From Solirubrobacter ginsenosidimutans (lineage in GTDB: Bacteria; Actinomycetota; Thermoleophilia; Solirubrobacterales; Solirubrobacteraceae), in assembly GCF_027587205.1 (NCBI RefSeq), contig NZ_JAPDOD010000031.1:48505-112504 (forward strand): a DNA stretch of 64,000 nucleotides. The letters run 5' to 3'. The notes under the pieces are model-generated. The model saw only the letters and a program-made list of their open reading frames with translations, searched no databases and was not told where the DNA came from. Position 1 is the stretch's first letter; each line of letters opens with the position of its first letter. Shown here one piece after another: positions 8,139 through 17,257 of the stretch. The position numbers were made by a program, and so were the translations under genes.

Positions 8139-9578
8139 CTAGGGGCGGCGAGTGGGCGCGCGCCTCGTGGGCGGCGTCCATTCCTCCTGCGGCTCGGGCT
8201 CGGGAGCCGGCTTGCCGGCGGGTGACCACTCGCCCGGATGGTCGGTCGGCGGGCGGGGGTCGTTCCAGCCCGGCCCGCGCATGCTCGAGCGGTGCCACGG
8301 GACCCAACGCGTGCGCGGCGGCTCGCCTTCGTCCGGCGCGGCGTTGTCGGCGCGACGCGCGAGCAGGAGCTCGGCGGCTTCGGGATCGCCGCGCAGAGAA
8401 CGCATGAGGACGAGCGCCGGGGCGTCGCGACGCAGCCGGTGAGCAACCGCGAGGCCGAGCCCGGTCAGGACCAGCAAGAGCAGCGGAATCGTCAGATCGA
8501 GGCCGCCCGGAGCCGCGGGGTTGGTGGCCGACGCGCCTGAGACGCCGCCGATCGGGGCCAGCTTGCTCGTGCCGGACCCGCCGGCGGGCTGCTTGCCGCG
8601 CGTCTTGAACGCGGTGCGCTTGCTGCCGCCGGCAGCGGGCGTCGTGCCGGCGGGGTTCGCGATCGTCGCCGCGGCCGCCGTGCCGGGGGCGACGTCAGCC
8701 GCGGCGACGGTCTCGCCGGCCGGCGGCGTGCACGCACCCGCCCGGTCGAGCGTGCGCAGGCGGCGGAGCCCCGTGCGTTCGAGCCTGGCCACGCGGCCCC
8801 GTGAGATGTGCAGTCGCTTGGCGACGCCCCCGCGCGACCGCGGCGGCCCCGCGCCGACGCCCGCACGCAGCACGAGCACGCGCCGTTGCGCGCTGGAGAG
8901 CGAGTCGAGGCAGCTCGACGTGTCGGCGACCGTCTCCCGCAGTTCGCAGTCGAGCCGCCGCGTGCCGGCCGGGCGCCCGGAGCAGCGTTGCGCGGGCGAT
9001 CGCGTGGAGCGGGCGTGCGAGGTGGCGGGGGTGGAGCGTGCCGACGCGCCCTTCGTCCCTGCCGACGACCCGCCGGAGCCGGCGGACGGCGACGCCGCGC
9101 CGTCCGACGAGGAGGAGGACGAGTTCGTCCCGGTCGACGACGAAGAGGATGAACCGCCCGAGGACGACGACCCGGAGCCGCTGCTCGACGGCTCGGAACC
9201 CGAAGCGGGCGACGAACCGGAGCCGGACCCGGCGCCGGCGCCGGCGGACGACGAACCCGAGCCTGCGCCTGCGCCGGTCGATGACGAGCCCGACCCGGAC
9301 GAGCCCGAGCCCGACCCGCCGCCGCTGGGCGCCGTCGTCGGCACCGGCACGACCGGAACCTGCACCGTGGGCACCGGCACGGGCACCTGGACGGTCGGAA
9401 CCGGCACGGGCACGCGGACCGTCGGCACCGGGACCGGGACCTGCACGGTCGGGACCGGGACCTGCACCGTCGGAACGGGCACGGGCGCCTGGACGGACGG
9501 CACCGGAAGTTGGGCGAACGCCGGGGTGGCGATCGAGACGATCGCCACACCCACCACGATCACGACCTGGAGCTTCAA
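8139..9578 (-). CDS. Exported low-complexity protein with sigma-70 region-4-like segment and C-terminal TM anchor
   Basis: 479-aa protein of unknown function. In order: N-terminal signal sequence ending TPAFA; about 60 residues of repeated PVPVPTVQ units; a long Ser/Gly/Ala-rich tract; a segment LSSAQRRVLVLRAGVGAG with GGVAKRLHISRGRVARLE that resembles a sigma-70 region 4 helix-turn-helix; another Ala/Thr/Gly-rich linker; a single membrane helix LTIPLLLLVLTGLGLAVAHRL (about residue 375); and a charged, Pro-rich cytoplasmic tail. By topology the helix-turn-helix would lie outside the membrane, which is odd for a DNA-binding fold. The start is TTG at 9578; a GTG five codons in is also possible and would keep the signal sequence. 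No operon partner: the next upstream gene is argD. Confidence 0.7.
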   Translation of the reverse strand: MKLQVVIVVGVAIVSIATPAFAQLPVPSVQAPVPVPTVQVPVPTVQVPVPVPTVRVPVPVPTVQVPVPVPTVQVPVVPVPTTAPSGGGSGSGSSGSGSSSTGAGAGSGSSSAGAGAGSGSGSSPASGSEPSSSGSGSSSSGGSSSSSSTGTNSSSSSSDGAASPSAGSGGSSAGTKGASARSTPATSHARSTRSPAQRCSGRPAGTRRLDCELRETVADTSSCLDSLSSAQRRVLVLRAGVGAGPPRSRGGVAKRLHISRGRVARLERTGLRRLRTLDRAGACTPPAGETVAAADVAPGTAAAATIANPAGTTPAAGGSKRTAFKTRGKQPAGGSGTSKLAPIGGVSGASATNPAAPGGLDLTIPLLLLVLTGLGLAVAHRLRRDAPALVLMRSLRGDPEAAELLLARRADNAAPDEGEPPRTRWVPWHRSSMRGPGWNDPRPPTDHPGEWSPAGKPAPEPEPQEEWTPPTRRAPTRRP

Positions 9579-9625
9579 TGCATCGAGCGCTATACCGCCG
9601 CCCGATGGTCTTCAAACCAGAGTGG

Positions 9626-10741
9626 TCAGGAAAGCAGCTTGCGTATACGCGCCAGCGCGTCGTCGACCTGCTCGGCGGTGACGATCAGCGGCGGCAGGAA
9701 GCGCAGCGTCGTCGGCCCCGTGGCGTTGATGATCAGCCGTTCTTCGAGCAATGCGCGCTTCGCGAGCTCGGGTGCGCCACCCGCCACCTCGGCCGCCACC
9801 ATCAGCCCGCGACCGCGTGCGGAGAGCACACCGGGAAGTTCGCGCAGGCCCTCCAGGAGCCGCTCGCCCTGCTCGCGCACGCCGGCCAGGAACGCCTCGT
9901 CGTCGATCACGTCGAGCACCGCCAAAGCGGCCGACGAGACCACCGGCCCACCCGCGAACGTCGACCCGTGGTCGCCCGGGGCGAAGACATCCTTCAACCG
10001 CTCGCCGATCACCAGCGCGCCGATCGGCAGCCCGCCGCCGAGGCCCTTGGCGAGCGTCATCGCGTCCGGCACGACGCCCACCTGCTCGTACGCCCACAGC
10101 GTGCCGGTCCGGCCCATCCCGGTCTGGACCTCGTCGAACACGAGCGCCGCGCCCGCCGCGTCGCAGGCGGAGCGAATCGCGGCCAGCAGCGCCGGATCCA
10201 TGATGTTCACGCCCGACTCGCCCTGCACCGGCTCGATCAACACCGCGGCGGTGCCCGCCCCCACGAGCGAGGGGATCTCGTGGGCCGGCACGGCGATGAA
10301 GCCCGGCACCAGCGGCGCGAACGGCGCCTGCTTGGCCTCTTGGGGAGTCGCCGAAAGCGCCCCGTACGTGCGGCCGTGGAACGCGTTGTGGGCGACGATG
10401 ATGTCCCCGCGCGGCCGAGCTTTACGGACGAGCTTCAGCGCGGCCTCGTTGGCCTCCGCCCCCGAGTTGCAGAAGAAGACGACACCGCCCAGGGACCGCG
10501 AGGCCAGGCGTGAGGCCAGTTCCACGTTGGGCGCGTTGTAGAAGAGGTTGGAGACGTGCATGAGCCGCCCGACCTGTTCCTGCACCGCGCTCACGACCGC
10601 CGGATGGCAATGCCCGAGGTTGTTGACCGCGATCCCGCTGAGGAAGTCGAGGTACTCGACGCCGTCGGAATCGGTCAACACGCAGCCGGAGCCCGACTGG
10701 AACGTGACGTCGTAGCGCGCGTAGGTGGGAGCGAGCGTCAT
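9626..10741 (-). CDS. argD: Acetylornithine aminotransferase
   Basis: PLP-dependent class III aminotransferase of arginine biosynthesis, converting N-acetylglutamate semialdehyde to N-acetylornithine; 371 aa, slightly short for the family. Visible motifs are FLSGIAVNNLGHCHP near the N-terminus, FCNSGAEANEAALKL, LIEPVQGESGV, VFDEVQTGMGRTG and the PLP lysine in MTLAKGLGGGLPIGA. ATG 10741 overlaps the argB stop by 4 bp (ATGA). It is the last gene of the argCJBD series; argF, argR, argG and argH are not seen after it. Many ArgD enzymes also act as succinyldiaminopimelate aminotransferase, which could be true here. Confidence 0.95.
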   Translation of the reverse strand: MTLAPTYARYDVTFQSGSGCVLTDSDGVEYLDFLSGIAVNNLGHCHPAVVSAVQEQVGRLMHVSNLFYNAPNVELASRLASRSLGGVVFFCNSGAEANEAALKLVRKARPRGDIIVAHNAFHGRTYGALSATPQEAKQAPFAPLVPGFIAVPAHEIPSLVGAGTAAVLIEPVQGESGVNIMDPALLAAIRSACDAAGAALVFDEVQTGMGRTGTLWAYEQVGVVPDAMTLAKGLGGGLPIGALVIGERLKDVFAPGDHGSTFAGGPVVSSAALAVLDVIDDEAFLAGVREQGERLLEGLRELPGVLSARGRGLMVAAEVAGGAPELAKRALLEERLIINATGPTTLRFLPPLIVTAEQVDDALARIRKLLS

Positions 10742-11589
10742 GAAGCGGGCCTCACCTTCGTGCCGATGCCGGCGTCCGTGAAGAGCTCCAGCAGCAGCGA
10801 GTGCGGCAGCCGGCCGTCGATGATGTGGGCGTAGGTCACGCCCCCGTGAATGGCCTCGATGCAGGCCTGGAGCTTCGGCCGCATCCCGCCCTCCATCGTC
10901 AAGAGCGCCGTCTCGACGTCGTCGGCGCTGGCCTCGGAGATGACGCTTGACGGATCGTCGACGTCGCGCAGCCAGCCTGCGACGTCCGTGAGGAACATGA
11001 CTTTGTAGGCGCCCATCGCGCGGGCGATGGCGCCTGCCGCCTCGTCGGCGTTGATGTTGTGCGAGCGCCCGATGCGATCGGCGCCGACCGACGCGATGAC
11101 CGGGATGTAGTCCTCGGCGATGTGGTTGATCACGCCGACGTCGACGCGCTCGATCTTGCCGACGAAGCCGATGTCCTCGCCGCCAGGGCCGGTCATCGTC
11201 GACACGCGGAAGAGCTGGCCGTCGTCGCCGGAGAGGCCGACCGCCGGCTGCCCGTGCCGGTTGATCCGCGACACGATGTCCTTGTTGACCTTGCCGACGA
11301 GCACCATCTTGGCGATCTCGACGGTGTCGGCGTCTGAGACCCGCAGCCCGCCGACGAACTCCACCGGCATGTTCAGGCGCCGCATGTAGGCCGTGATGTC
11401 CGGCCCGCCGCCGTGGACGATGATCGGGTTCAGCCCGACGTACTTGAGCAGCACGACGTCGCGGGCGAAGTCCTCGCGCAGCTCGGGCTCGGTCATCGCC
11501 GCGCCGCCGTACTTGATCACGACGGTCTTGCCGTGGAACTCCCGGATGTAGGGGAGCGCCTCGAGAAGGGTTCCGACCTCGGGCTTCAC
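10738..11589 (-). CDS. argB: Acetylglutamate kinase
   Basis: Phosphorylates N-acetylglutamate with ATP, the second step of arginine synthesis; 283 aa, normal length. Amino acid kinase motifs are visible: VVIKYGGAAMTEPEL, IVHGGGPDITAYMRRL, VGLSGDDGQLF, YIPVIASVGADR with NINADEAAGAIARAMGAYK, and FLTDVAGWLRD. The GTG start at 11589 overlaps the argJ stop by 4 bp (GTGA), and its own stop overlaps the argD ATG. A longer open frame running to 12801 in this phase lies inside argJ and is a shadow. Confidence 0.96.
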   Translation of the reverse strand: MKPEVGTLLEALPYIREFHGKTVVIKYGGAAMTEPELREDFARDVVLLKYVGLNPIIVHGGGPDITAYMRRLNMPVEFVGGLRVSDADTVEIAKMVLVGKVNKDIVSRINRHGQPAVGLSGDDGQLFRVSTMTGPGGEDIGFVGKIERVDVGVINHIAEDYIPVIASVGADRIGRSHNINADEAAGAIARAMGAYKVMFLTDVAGWLRDVDDPSSVISEASADDVETALLTMEGGMRPKLQACIEAIHGGVTYAHIIDGRLPHSLLLELFTDAGIGTKVRPAS

Positions 11590-12812
11590 GTCGTGTAGTC
11601 CGCGTTGATGGTCACGTACTCGTGCGAGAGGTCGGAGAAGAAGACCTCGGCCTCCGCGCCGTCGCCGGGCAGCGCGACCACGTACTCGACCTCCTCGCCG
11701 GCGACCGCCTCGGCCAGGCCGGCCACGTCGTAGCGGGTCGCCGCTCCCGCCGAGCAGACCTTCACGCCCTCGATCGAGATGTCGAGCAGCAGCGGCGCGG
11801 AGTCGTACAGCGCGGCGCCGACGGCCTGCGCGATGCGGCCCCAGTTCGGGTCTCCCCCGTGCAGCGCGGCCTTCACCAGCGGCGAGTTCGCGATCGCCCG
11901 GGCGACGCTCGCCGCCATCCCGTCGTCGCCGCCGCTGACCACGATGCGGCCGATCCGCTTGGAGCCCTCGCCGTCGCGCACGATGTCCAGGGCGAGCTTG
12001 CGCAGCGCCCAGTCCAGCGCCTCGCCGAAGGCCGCCTCGTCCACCGTCTGCGGCTCCACGGCCACGCCGCTCGCCCCCGACGCCTGCAGGATCACCGTGT
12101 CGTTGGTGGAGAGCTGGCCGTCCACCGAGACGCGGTCGAACGACCGCGCCACGCACACGCCGAGCAGCAGGTCGGCGGTCTCGGCGCTCAGGATCGCGTC
12201 CGTCTGGACGAAGCAGAGCATCGTCGCGAACGCGGGCGAGATCATCCCCGCCCCCTTGGCCTGCGCGGTCAGCCGGACGGTGCCGGACGGCAGCGCGACG
12301 TCGACCTCGATCGCCTTCTCGAACTTGTCCGTCGTGCGGATCGCCTCGGCGAAGTCGCCGTGGCCGTACTCGCGCAGCTCGCCGCGAGCGCGCGCGATGC
12401 CCTTGATCGCCACGCTCGCGTCCAGCGGCACGCCGATCACGCCGGTCGAGGCGACCGCGACCTGATCCTCGCGCACGCCGCCGGCCATCGAGGCCGCGCC
12501 CTGCATCCGCGCGGCGTCCTCGAACCCGCGGTTGCCGGTGGCGGCGTTGGCGTTGCCGGAGTTGGCGACGATCACGCGCAGCGCGTCCAGCCGCGAGCGC
12601 GTCTGGGTCAGCACGACCGGCGCCGCCAGCACGCCGGAGCGGGTGAAGCGCGCCGCCGAGACGCACTCCGGCGCCGAGCAGACCATCAGCCCCAGGTCCA
12701 TCCCACCCGACGGCTTGAGCCCGCAGGCGACTCCGGCCGCGCGGAACCCCGCGGGCAGATCGCCGGGGTTCTCGGTCACATGCGCGGGCATCTCGAGCCA
12801 CCGTGAGCTCAA
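11586..12812 (-). CDS. argJ: Bifunctional ornithine acetyltransferase/N-acetylglutamate synthase
   Basis: Transfers acetyl from N-acetylornithine to glutamate, giving the cyclic arginine pathway; 408 aa. The autoproteolysis site is visible as SPAFATMLCFVQTDA, with Thr in KGAGMISPAFATM-type context, and FRAAGVACGLKPSGGMDLGL is the family N-terminus. The protein self-cleaves into alpha and beta chains. I chose TTG 12812 because GGAGGG lies 6 nt upstream and TTGA overlaps the argC stop; ATG 12791 is the alternative. Its presence with argD implies no argE-type deacetylase is needed. Confidence 0.93.
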   Translation of the reverse strand: MSSRWLEMPAHVTENPGDLPAGFRAAGVACGLKPSGGMDLGLMVCSAPECVSAARFTRSGVLAAPVVLTQTRSRLDALRVIVANSGNANAATGNRGFEDAARMQGAASMAGGVREDQVAVASTGVIGVPLDASVAIKGIARARGELREYGHGDFAEAIRTTDKFEKAIEVDVALPSGTVRLTAQAKGAGMISPAFATMLCFVQTDAILSAETADLLLGVCVARSFDRVSVDGQLSTNDTVILQASGASGVAVEPQTVDEAAFGEALDWALRKLALDIVRDGEGSKRIGRIVVSGGDDGMAASVARAIANSPLVKAALHGGDPNWGRIAQAVGAALYDSAPLLLDISIEGVKVCSAGAATRYDVAGLAEAVAGEEVEYVVALPGDGAEAEVFFSDLSHEYVTINADYTT

Positions 12813-13801
12813 AGCAGTCCCTCCGTCTCAGGCCGGTCGAACATCAGGTTCAGGTTCTGCACGGCCTGCGACGCCGCGCCCTTCCACAGGTTGTCGATCG
12901 CCGAGAAGACGATGATCCGCCCGGTCCGCGGGTCCTGGACCCACGAGATGCGGCAGAAGTTGGTGTCGCGCACGTCGATCACGCCGACCGGACCGGTGCG
13001 CAGCTCGACGAACGGCTCGCGGGCGTAGGAGTCGTCGTAGAGGTTCACCAACTCGTCCTCGCTCAGCTCCGCCGACGGCGTCACATACGCCGTGACGAGC
13101 TCGCCCTGATCGAGCGGCAGCAGGTGCGGCATGAACGTGATCGGCAGCGTCGCGCCGAGCACGCCGAGCTCCTGCTCGATCTCGGGCGTGTGGCGGTGGC
13201 CGTTGATCTTGTAGGGCGAGACGTTCTCGTTGGCGGAGATGAAGTGCGTCGCGTGGGTGGGCGCGCGACCGGCGCCCGAGACGCCCGACTTGGCGTCGAT
13301 CACGACGTCGCCGATCACGCCCGCCTTCGCCAGCGGCGCGAGGCCGAGCAGCGCCGCGGTCGGATAGCAGCCGGGGTTGGCGACGAGATCGGCGCCCGCG
13401 ACCTGCGCACGTGTCAGCTCGGGCAGTCCGTAGACGCCTTGGCCGAACAGCTCCGGCGCTTTGTGCTCGCCGTACCAGTCGTCGTAGATCGCGCGATCGC
13501 GCAGCCGGAAGTCGGCGGAGAGATCCACGACCCGCGTGCCCGCGGCACGCAGCTCCGCCACGACCGGCGCCGCCGCGCCATGCGGGTACGCGACCACCGC
13601 GGCGTCCACCGCGTGCTTGGAGACGTCGAAGATCTCGAGCTCGAGCGGCACCCGCGTGCGCGGGTGGACGTCGTCGAGCCGCTGACCCGCCTCCGCGCGG
13701 GCGGTCACATGCGCGAGCTTGAAGAACGGGTGGCGATAGAGCAGTTGCGCGGCGATCGCGCCGGCGTAGCCGACGCCGCCGAGGACGCTGACCTCAACCA
13801 C
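12809..13801 (-). CDS. argC: N-acetyl-gamma-glutamyl-phosphate reductase
   Basis: NADPH-dependent reductase, third step of arginine synthesis; 330 aa. The Rossmann start VSVLGGVGYAGAIAAQLLYRHP, the nucleophilic Cys in ADLVANPGCYPTAALLG and the base His in INGHRHTPEIEQEL are all present. GTG 13801 overlaps the pheT stop by 8 bp (GTGGTTGA) with GAGGG 8 nt upstream, so translation follows pheT directly. The open frame continues to 13933 inside pheT and is not part of the gene. The linkage couples arginine biosynthesis to a tRNA synthetase operon. Confidence 0.95.
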   Translation of the reverse strand: MVEVSVLGGVGYAGAIAAQLLYRHPFFKLAHVTARAEAGQRLDDVHPRTRVPLELEIFDVSKHAVDAAVVAYPHGAAAPVVAELRAAGTRVVDLSADFRLRDRAIYDDWYGEHKAPELFGQGVYGLPELTRAQVAGADLVANPGCYPTAALLGLAPLAKAGVIGDVVIDAKSGVSGAGRAPTHATHFISANENVSPYKINGHRHTPEIEQELGVLGATLPITFMPHLLPLDQGELVTAYVTPSAELSEDELVNLYDDSYAREPFVELRTGPVGVIDVRDTNFCRISWVQDPRTGRIIVFSAIDNLWKGAASQAVQNLNLMFDRPETEGLL

Positions 13802-16205
13802 GCAGCTCACCCTCGAGCTTGCTGCGCACCGCCTCCACGATCTTGTTGCGCTGCGGCGCGATCTCCTCGTCGGTGAGCGTGCGGTCGCCCGCGCGGAACT
13901 CCAGGCGGACCGCCAAGGACGTCTGGCCCTCACGCGCGTACACGTCGAACACGTGCACGCCGCGCAGCAGCTTGCCGCCCGCGCCCTTGACGACCTCGAC
14001 CAGCTCAGCCGACGTCCGGTCCGCCGGCACCCAGAACGCGAGGTCCTGGCGGATGCCCGGGAACGACGTCAGATCCTCGTAGGCGGGGACGAAGTTCGCG
14101 TGCGGGAGCACCGGGCCGAGGTCGAGCTCGAACCCGGCGACCCGGCCCAGGTCCCACTCCGAGGCGACGCCCGGGTGGACCTCGCCGAGCCAGCCCACGT
14201 CCTCCCCGCCGACGATCACCCGCGCCGCGCGGCCCGGATGCAGGAACGGATCGGACCCGCGCACGACGCTCCACTCGACGCGCAGGGCGCCCAGCAGGGT
14301 CGTGAGCGCGCTCTTGGCGGCGAAGAAGTCCGCCGCCGGCGGGTCGCTCTCGCCCCACGAAGCCGGGCGCAGGCGCCCGGTCATCAGCGCGGCGAGATGC
14401 ATCCGCTCGTCCGGGAGCGGCGTCGAGCGCGCCTCGGCTGCGGTCAGCTCGCGCCCGTGCGGGCGGTCGAAGTAGACCGAGCCCTCCTCGAAGAGCCGGA
14501 CGTCCTCGCGCCCACGGGCGACGTTATGGCGTACGGAGGTGAGCAGCGACCCGAGCAGGGTCGTGCGCATCACCGAGAGATCCTCGGAGAGCGGGTTGCG
14601 CAGCGTGATCGCGGGAGCGTCGAAGCGCAGCTTGCGCGCCATCTCGGGCGCCTCGAAGCTCCAGCCGATCGCCTCGGAGAAGCCCGCGCCGACCAGCGCG
14701 TCGCCGGCACGGCGACGCAGCCGCTGCTCCACTGTCAGGCGGCCGGAGGCGCCGTGGGCGGGCAGCGTCGAGGGCAGCTTGTCCAGCCCCCAGAGCCGCG
14801 CGACCTCCTCGATCAGATCGACCTCGCGGGTGACGTCGTTGCGCCGGACCGGCGGAACGATGACCTCGAGCGCGTCGCCCGTGTCGGTGACGCCGAAGTC
14901 CAGGCGCTCGAGCAGCTCGGCCTGGTCGCCGAGCGGGACCTCGGTGCCGAGCAGGCCGGTGACCTTCTCGTCGCGCAGCCGAATCGTCTTCGGCGGCGGA
15001 CCGTCGCCACCCACGTCGACCGTGCCGGGCACGAGCCGCGCGCCGGTCAGCTCGAGCATCAGCTGGGTCGAGACCGCCTGGCCCCACATCGCGATCTCCT
15101 GCGCCAGCGACTTCTCGAAGCGCGAAGAGGCCTCCGTGCGCAGATTGAGGCGCTGCGACGTGCGCTGCAGGTTCGGCCCGTCCCAGTTGGCCGCCTCCAT
15201 CAGCACCCGCGTGGTCGTCGGCTGGACCTCGGAGCGCTGCCCGCCCATGACCCCGGCGATCGAGGTCGGGCCGTCGTCGTCACAGATCAGGCCCATGTCG
15301 GAGGTCAGCGTGCGCTCGACGCCGTCCAGCGTCGTCATCTTCTCGCCGTCCTGCGCCCAGCGGACGACCAGATGCCCGCCGGCGACGAGGTCCCAGTCGA
15401 ACGCGTGCAGCGGCTGGCCGGTGAGCAGCATCACGTAGTTGGTGATGTCGACCACGTTGTTGATCGGGCGCTGCCCGCTCGCCATCAGCCGCGCCTTCAG
15501 CCACGGCGGCGACTGCGCGATCTTCACGTCCTCGAACAGCCGCGCGGTGAAGCGCGGGCAGAGGTCGGGCGCCTGGACCTCGATGTTCACGCCCGCGAGC
15601 TCACCCGCGATGCCCGGGTCCTCGAGCCACGGCGGCGGGTTCAGCGGCGCGCCGGTCGCGGCGTGCACCTCGCGCGCGGCGCCGTAGATCGACAGGCAGT
15701 CGGGCCGGTTGGAGGTGATCGCGAGCTCGAGCACGTCGGTCGCGATCGGCAGCACGTCGGCCAGCGGCGTGCCCTCCTGCAGGTCGTCGTCGAGGACCAT
15801 GATCCCGTTGTGGTCGAGGCCGATCGCCAACTCGTCCTCGGCCAGGATCATCCCCTGGGACTCCACGCCGCGCAGCTTGGAGCGCTTCAGGCGGGCGCCG
15901 TCGGGCATGACCGCGCCGGGCAGCGCGACGCCCACGACCTGACCCGCCGCGACGTTGGGCGCGCCGCAGACGATCTGGGCGACGTCGCCCTCGCCGGTGG
16001 AGACGTGACAGACGGAGAGGCGATCGGCGTCCGGGTGCTGCTCGCGCGTGAGCACCCGCCCGACGACGAAGTTGTCCAGCGCGGTGACGCCGTGGGTGAA
16101 GACGCGGTCGACCTCGGTCCCGGTCAGGTCCAGGCGCTCGGCCAGCTTGGCCGGCTGCAACCCCGGATCGACGTAGTCCGTCATCCAGAACAGGGGCAGC
16201 CTCAT
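13794..16205 (-). CDS. pheT: Phenylalanine-tRNA ligase beta subunit
   Basis: Large subunit of the heterotetrameric PheRS, 803 aa. Domains in order: N-terminal EMAP/tRNA-binding domain (FVVGRVLTREQHPDADRLSV), B3/B4 editing domain, B5 DNA-binding-like domain, the catalytic-like core, and the C-terminal anticodon-binding FDX-ACB domain (LTSFPGIRQDLAFWVPADR). ATG 16205 overlaps the pheS stop by 4 bp. The open frame to 16466 upstream is inside pheS. Followed by argC with 8 bp overlap. Confidence 0.97.
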   Translation of the reverse strand: MRLPLFWMTDYVDPGLQPAKLAERLDLTGTEVDRVFTHGVTALDNFVVGRVLTREQHPDADRLSVCHVSTGEGDVAQIVCGAPNVAAGQVVGVALPGAVMPDGARLKRSKLRGVESQGMILAEDELAIGLDHNGIMVLDDDLQEGTPLADVLPIATDVLELAITSNRPDCLSIYGAAREVHAATGAPLNPPPWLEDPGIAGELAGVNIEVQAPDLCPRFTARLFEDVKIAQSPPWLKARLMASGQRPINNVVDITNYVMLLTGQPLHAFDWDLVAGGHLVVRWAQDGEKMTTLDGVERTLTSDMGLICDDDGPTSIAGVMGGQRSEVQPTTTRVLMEAANWDGPNLQRTSQRLNLRTEASSRFEKSLAQEIAMWGQAVSTQLMLELTGARLVPGTVDVGGDGPPPKTIRLRDEKVTGLLGTEVPLGDQAELLERLDFGVTDTGDALEVIVPPVRRNDVTREVDLIEEVARLWGLDKLPSTLPAHGASGRLTVEQRLRRRAGDALVGAGFSEAIGWSFEAPEMARKLRFDAPAITLRNPLSEDLSVMRTTLLGSLLTSVRHNVARGREDVRLFEEGSVYFDRPHGRELTAAEARSTPLPDERMHLAALMTGRLRPASWGESDPPAADFFAAKSALTTLLGALRVEWSVVRGSDPFLHPGRAARVIVGGEDVGWLGEVHPGVASEWDLGRVAGFELDLGPVLPHANFVPAYEDLTSFPGIRQDLAFWVPADRTSAELVEVVKGAGGKLLRGVHVFDVYAREGQTSLAVRLEFRAGDRTLTDEEIAPQRNKIVEAVRSKLEGELRG

Positions 16206-17257
16206 CCGAATTGCTCCAAGAGTCGAAGGTCGTTCTCGAAGAACATGCGCAGGTCGGGCACGCCGTGCTTGAGGAAGGCGATCCGCTCGATCCCCATGCC
16301 CCAGGCGAAGCCCTGGTGCTTCTCGGCGTCGTAGCCGGAGTCGGCGACGTAGCCGTAGAGGTTCGGGTCGACCATCCCGGAGCCGAGGATCTCGATCCAC
16401 GACGTGCCCTTGCACAGTGGGCAGCGCGACCCGTCGCGCAGGAAGCCGTGCTTGCAGTTGAAGCAACTGACGTCGAGCTCCACCGACGGCTCGGTGAAGG
16501 GGAAGAAGTGCGGCCGCAGGCGGACCTTGCGGTCGTCGCCGAAGATCGCCTGGGCGAACGCGAGCAGCGTGCCCTGGAGGTCGCTCAGCGTCAGCCCCTC
16601 GTCGACCGCCAAGCCCTCGACCTGGTGGAACTGCGGCGTGTGGGTCGCATCGTTGTCGGGCCGGTAGACCCGCCCCGGGACGATGATGTAGAGCGGCGGG
16701 CCCTGCTTCTCCATCATCCGCACCTGCATCGGCGAGGTCTGCGTGCGCAGGACCACGTCGTCGGCGACGTAGAACGTGTCCGACTCGGCCCGCGCCGGGT
16801 GGTGCGGATCGTGGTTGAGCGCGTCGAAGTTGTAGTAGGCGAGGTCGATCTCCGGTCCCTCGACCACGCGGTAGCCGAGGCCGACGAACACGTCCTCGAT
16901 CTCGCGCCGGGTGGCGGTGAGGATGTGCAGGTGGCCGGCGGGCAGCGCCGGCGTGCCGGGCAGCGTGACGTCGACGACGTCCGCGGCCAGCGTGGCCTCC
17001 AGCTCGAGCGACTGCAACTCGGCTTCGCGCGCGTCGACCGCCGCCTGCAGCGCCTGGCGCGCCTGATTGGCGCCCTTTCCGACCGGACCTCGCTCCTCGG
17101 GCGGCAGCTTGCCCACGTCGCGCAGCAGGTTCGGGAGCTCGGCTTTACGGCCGAGGAAGTGCACGCGCACCTCTTCGAGCTCGGCGGTTGCGGTGGCGGC
17201 GGCGACGGCCGCCTCCCCTTCGGCGCGCAATGCGGCGATCCGGTCGGCGGTGCTCAT
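16202..17257 (-). CDS. pheS: Phenylalanine-tRNA ligase alpha subunit
   Basis: Catalytic class II synthetase subunit, 351 aa. An N-terminal coiled-coil tRNA-binding arm (residues about 1-85) precedes the core with GHLHILTATRREIEDVF, the motif 2 region THTPQFHQVEGLAVD, FFPFTEPSVELDVSC and the motif 3 region AWGMGIERIAFLKHG. It contains CFNCKHGF and CPLCKG, a four-Cys cluster seen in many actinobacterial and thermophilic PheS. ATG 17257 overlaps the rRNA methyltransferase stop by 4 bp. Confidence 0.97.
   Translation of the reverse strand: MSTADRIAALRAEGEAAVAAATATAELEEVRVHFLGRKAELPNLLRDVGKLPPEERGPVGKGANQARQALQAAVDAREAELQSLELEATLAADVVDVTLPGTPALPAGHLHILTATRREIEDVFVGLGYRVVEGPEIDLAYYNFDALNHDPHHPARAESDTFYVADDVVLRTQTSPMQVRMMEKQGPPLYIIVPGRVYRPDNDATHTPQFHQVEGLAVDEGLTLSDLQGTLLAFAQAIFGDDRKVRLRPHFFPFTEPSVELDVSCFNCKHGFLRDGSRCPLCKGTSWIEILGSGMVDPNLYGYVADSGYDAEKHQGFAWGMGIERIAFLKHGVPDLRMFFENDLRLLEQFG

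Noticed and set aside
9330..9520. Tandem repeat DNA that might look like a CRISPR array
   Set aside because: It encodes the PVPVPTVQ repeat of the exported protein; unit length is short and there are no unique spacers.
10738..12801. 687-codon frame joining argB with upstream sequence
   Set aside because: The argB part starts at GTG 11589 with a 4-bp overlap on argJ; the rest lies inside argJ in another frame. It is not a fusion.
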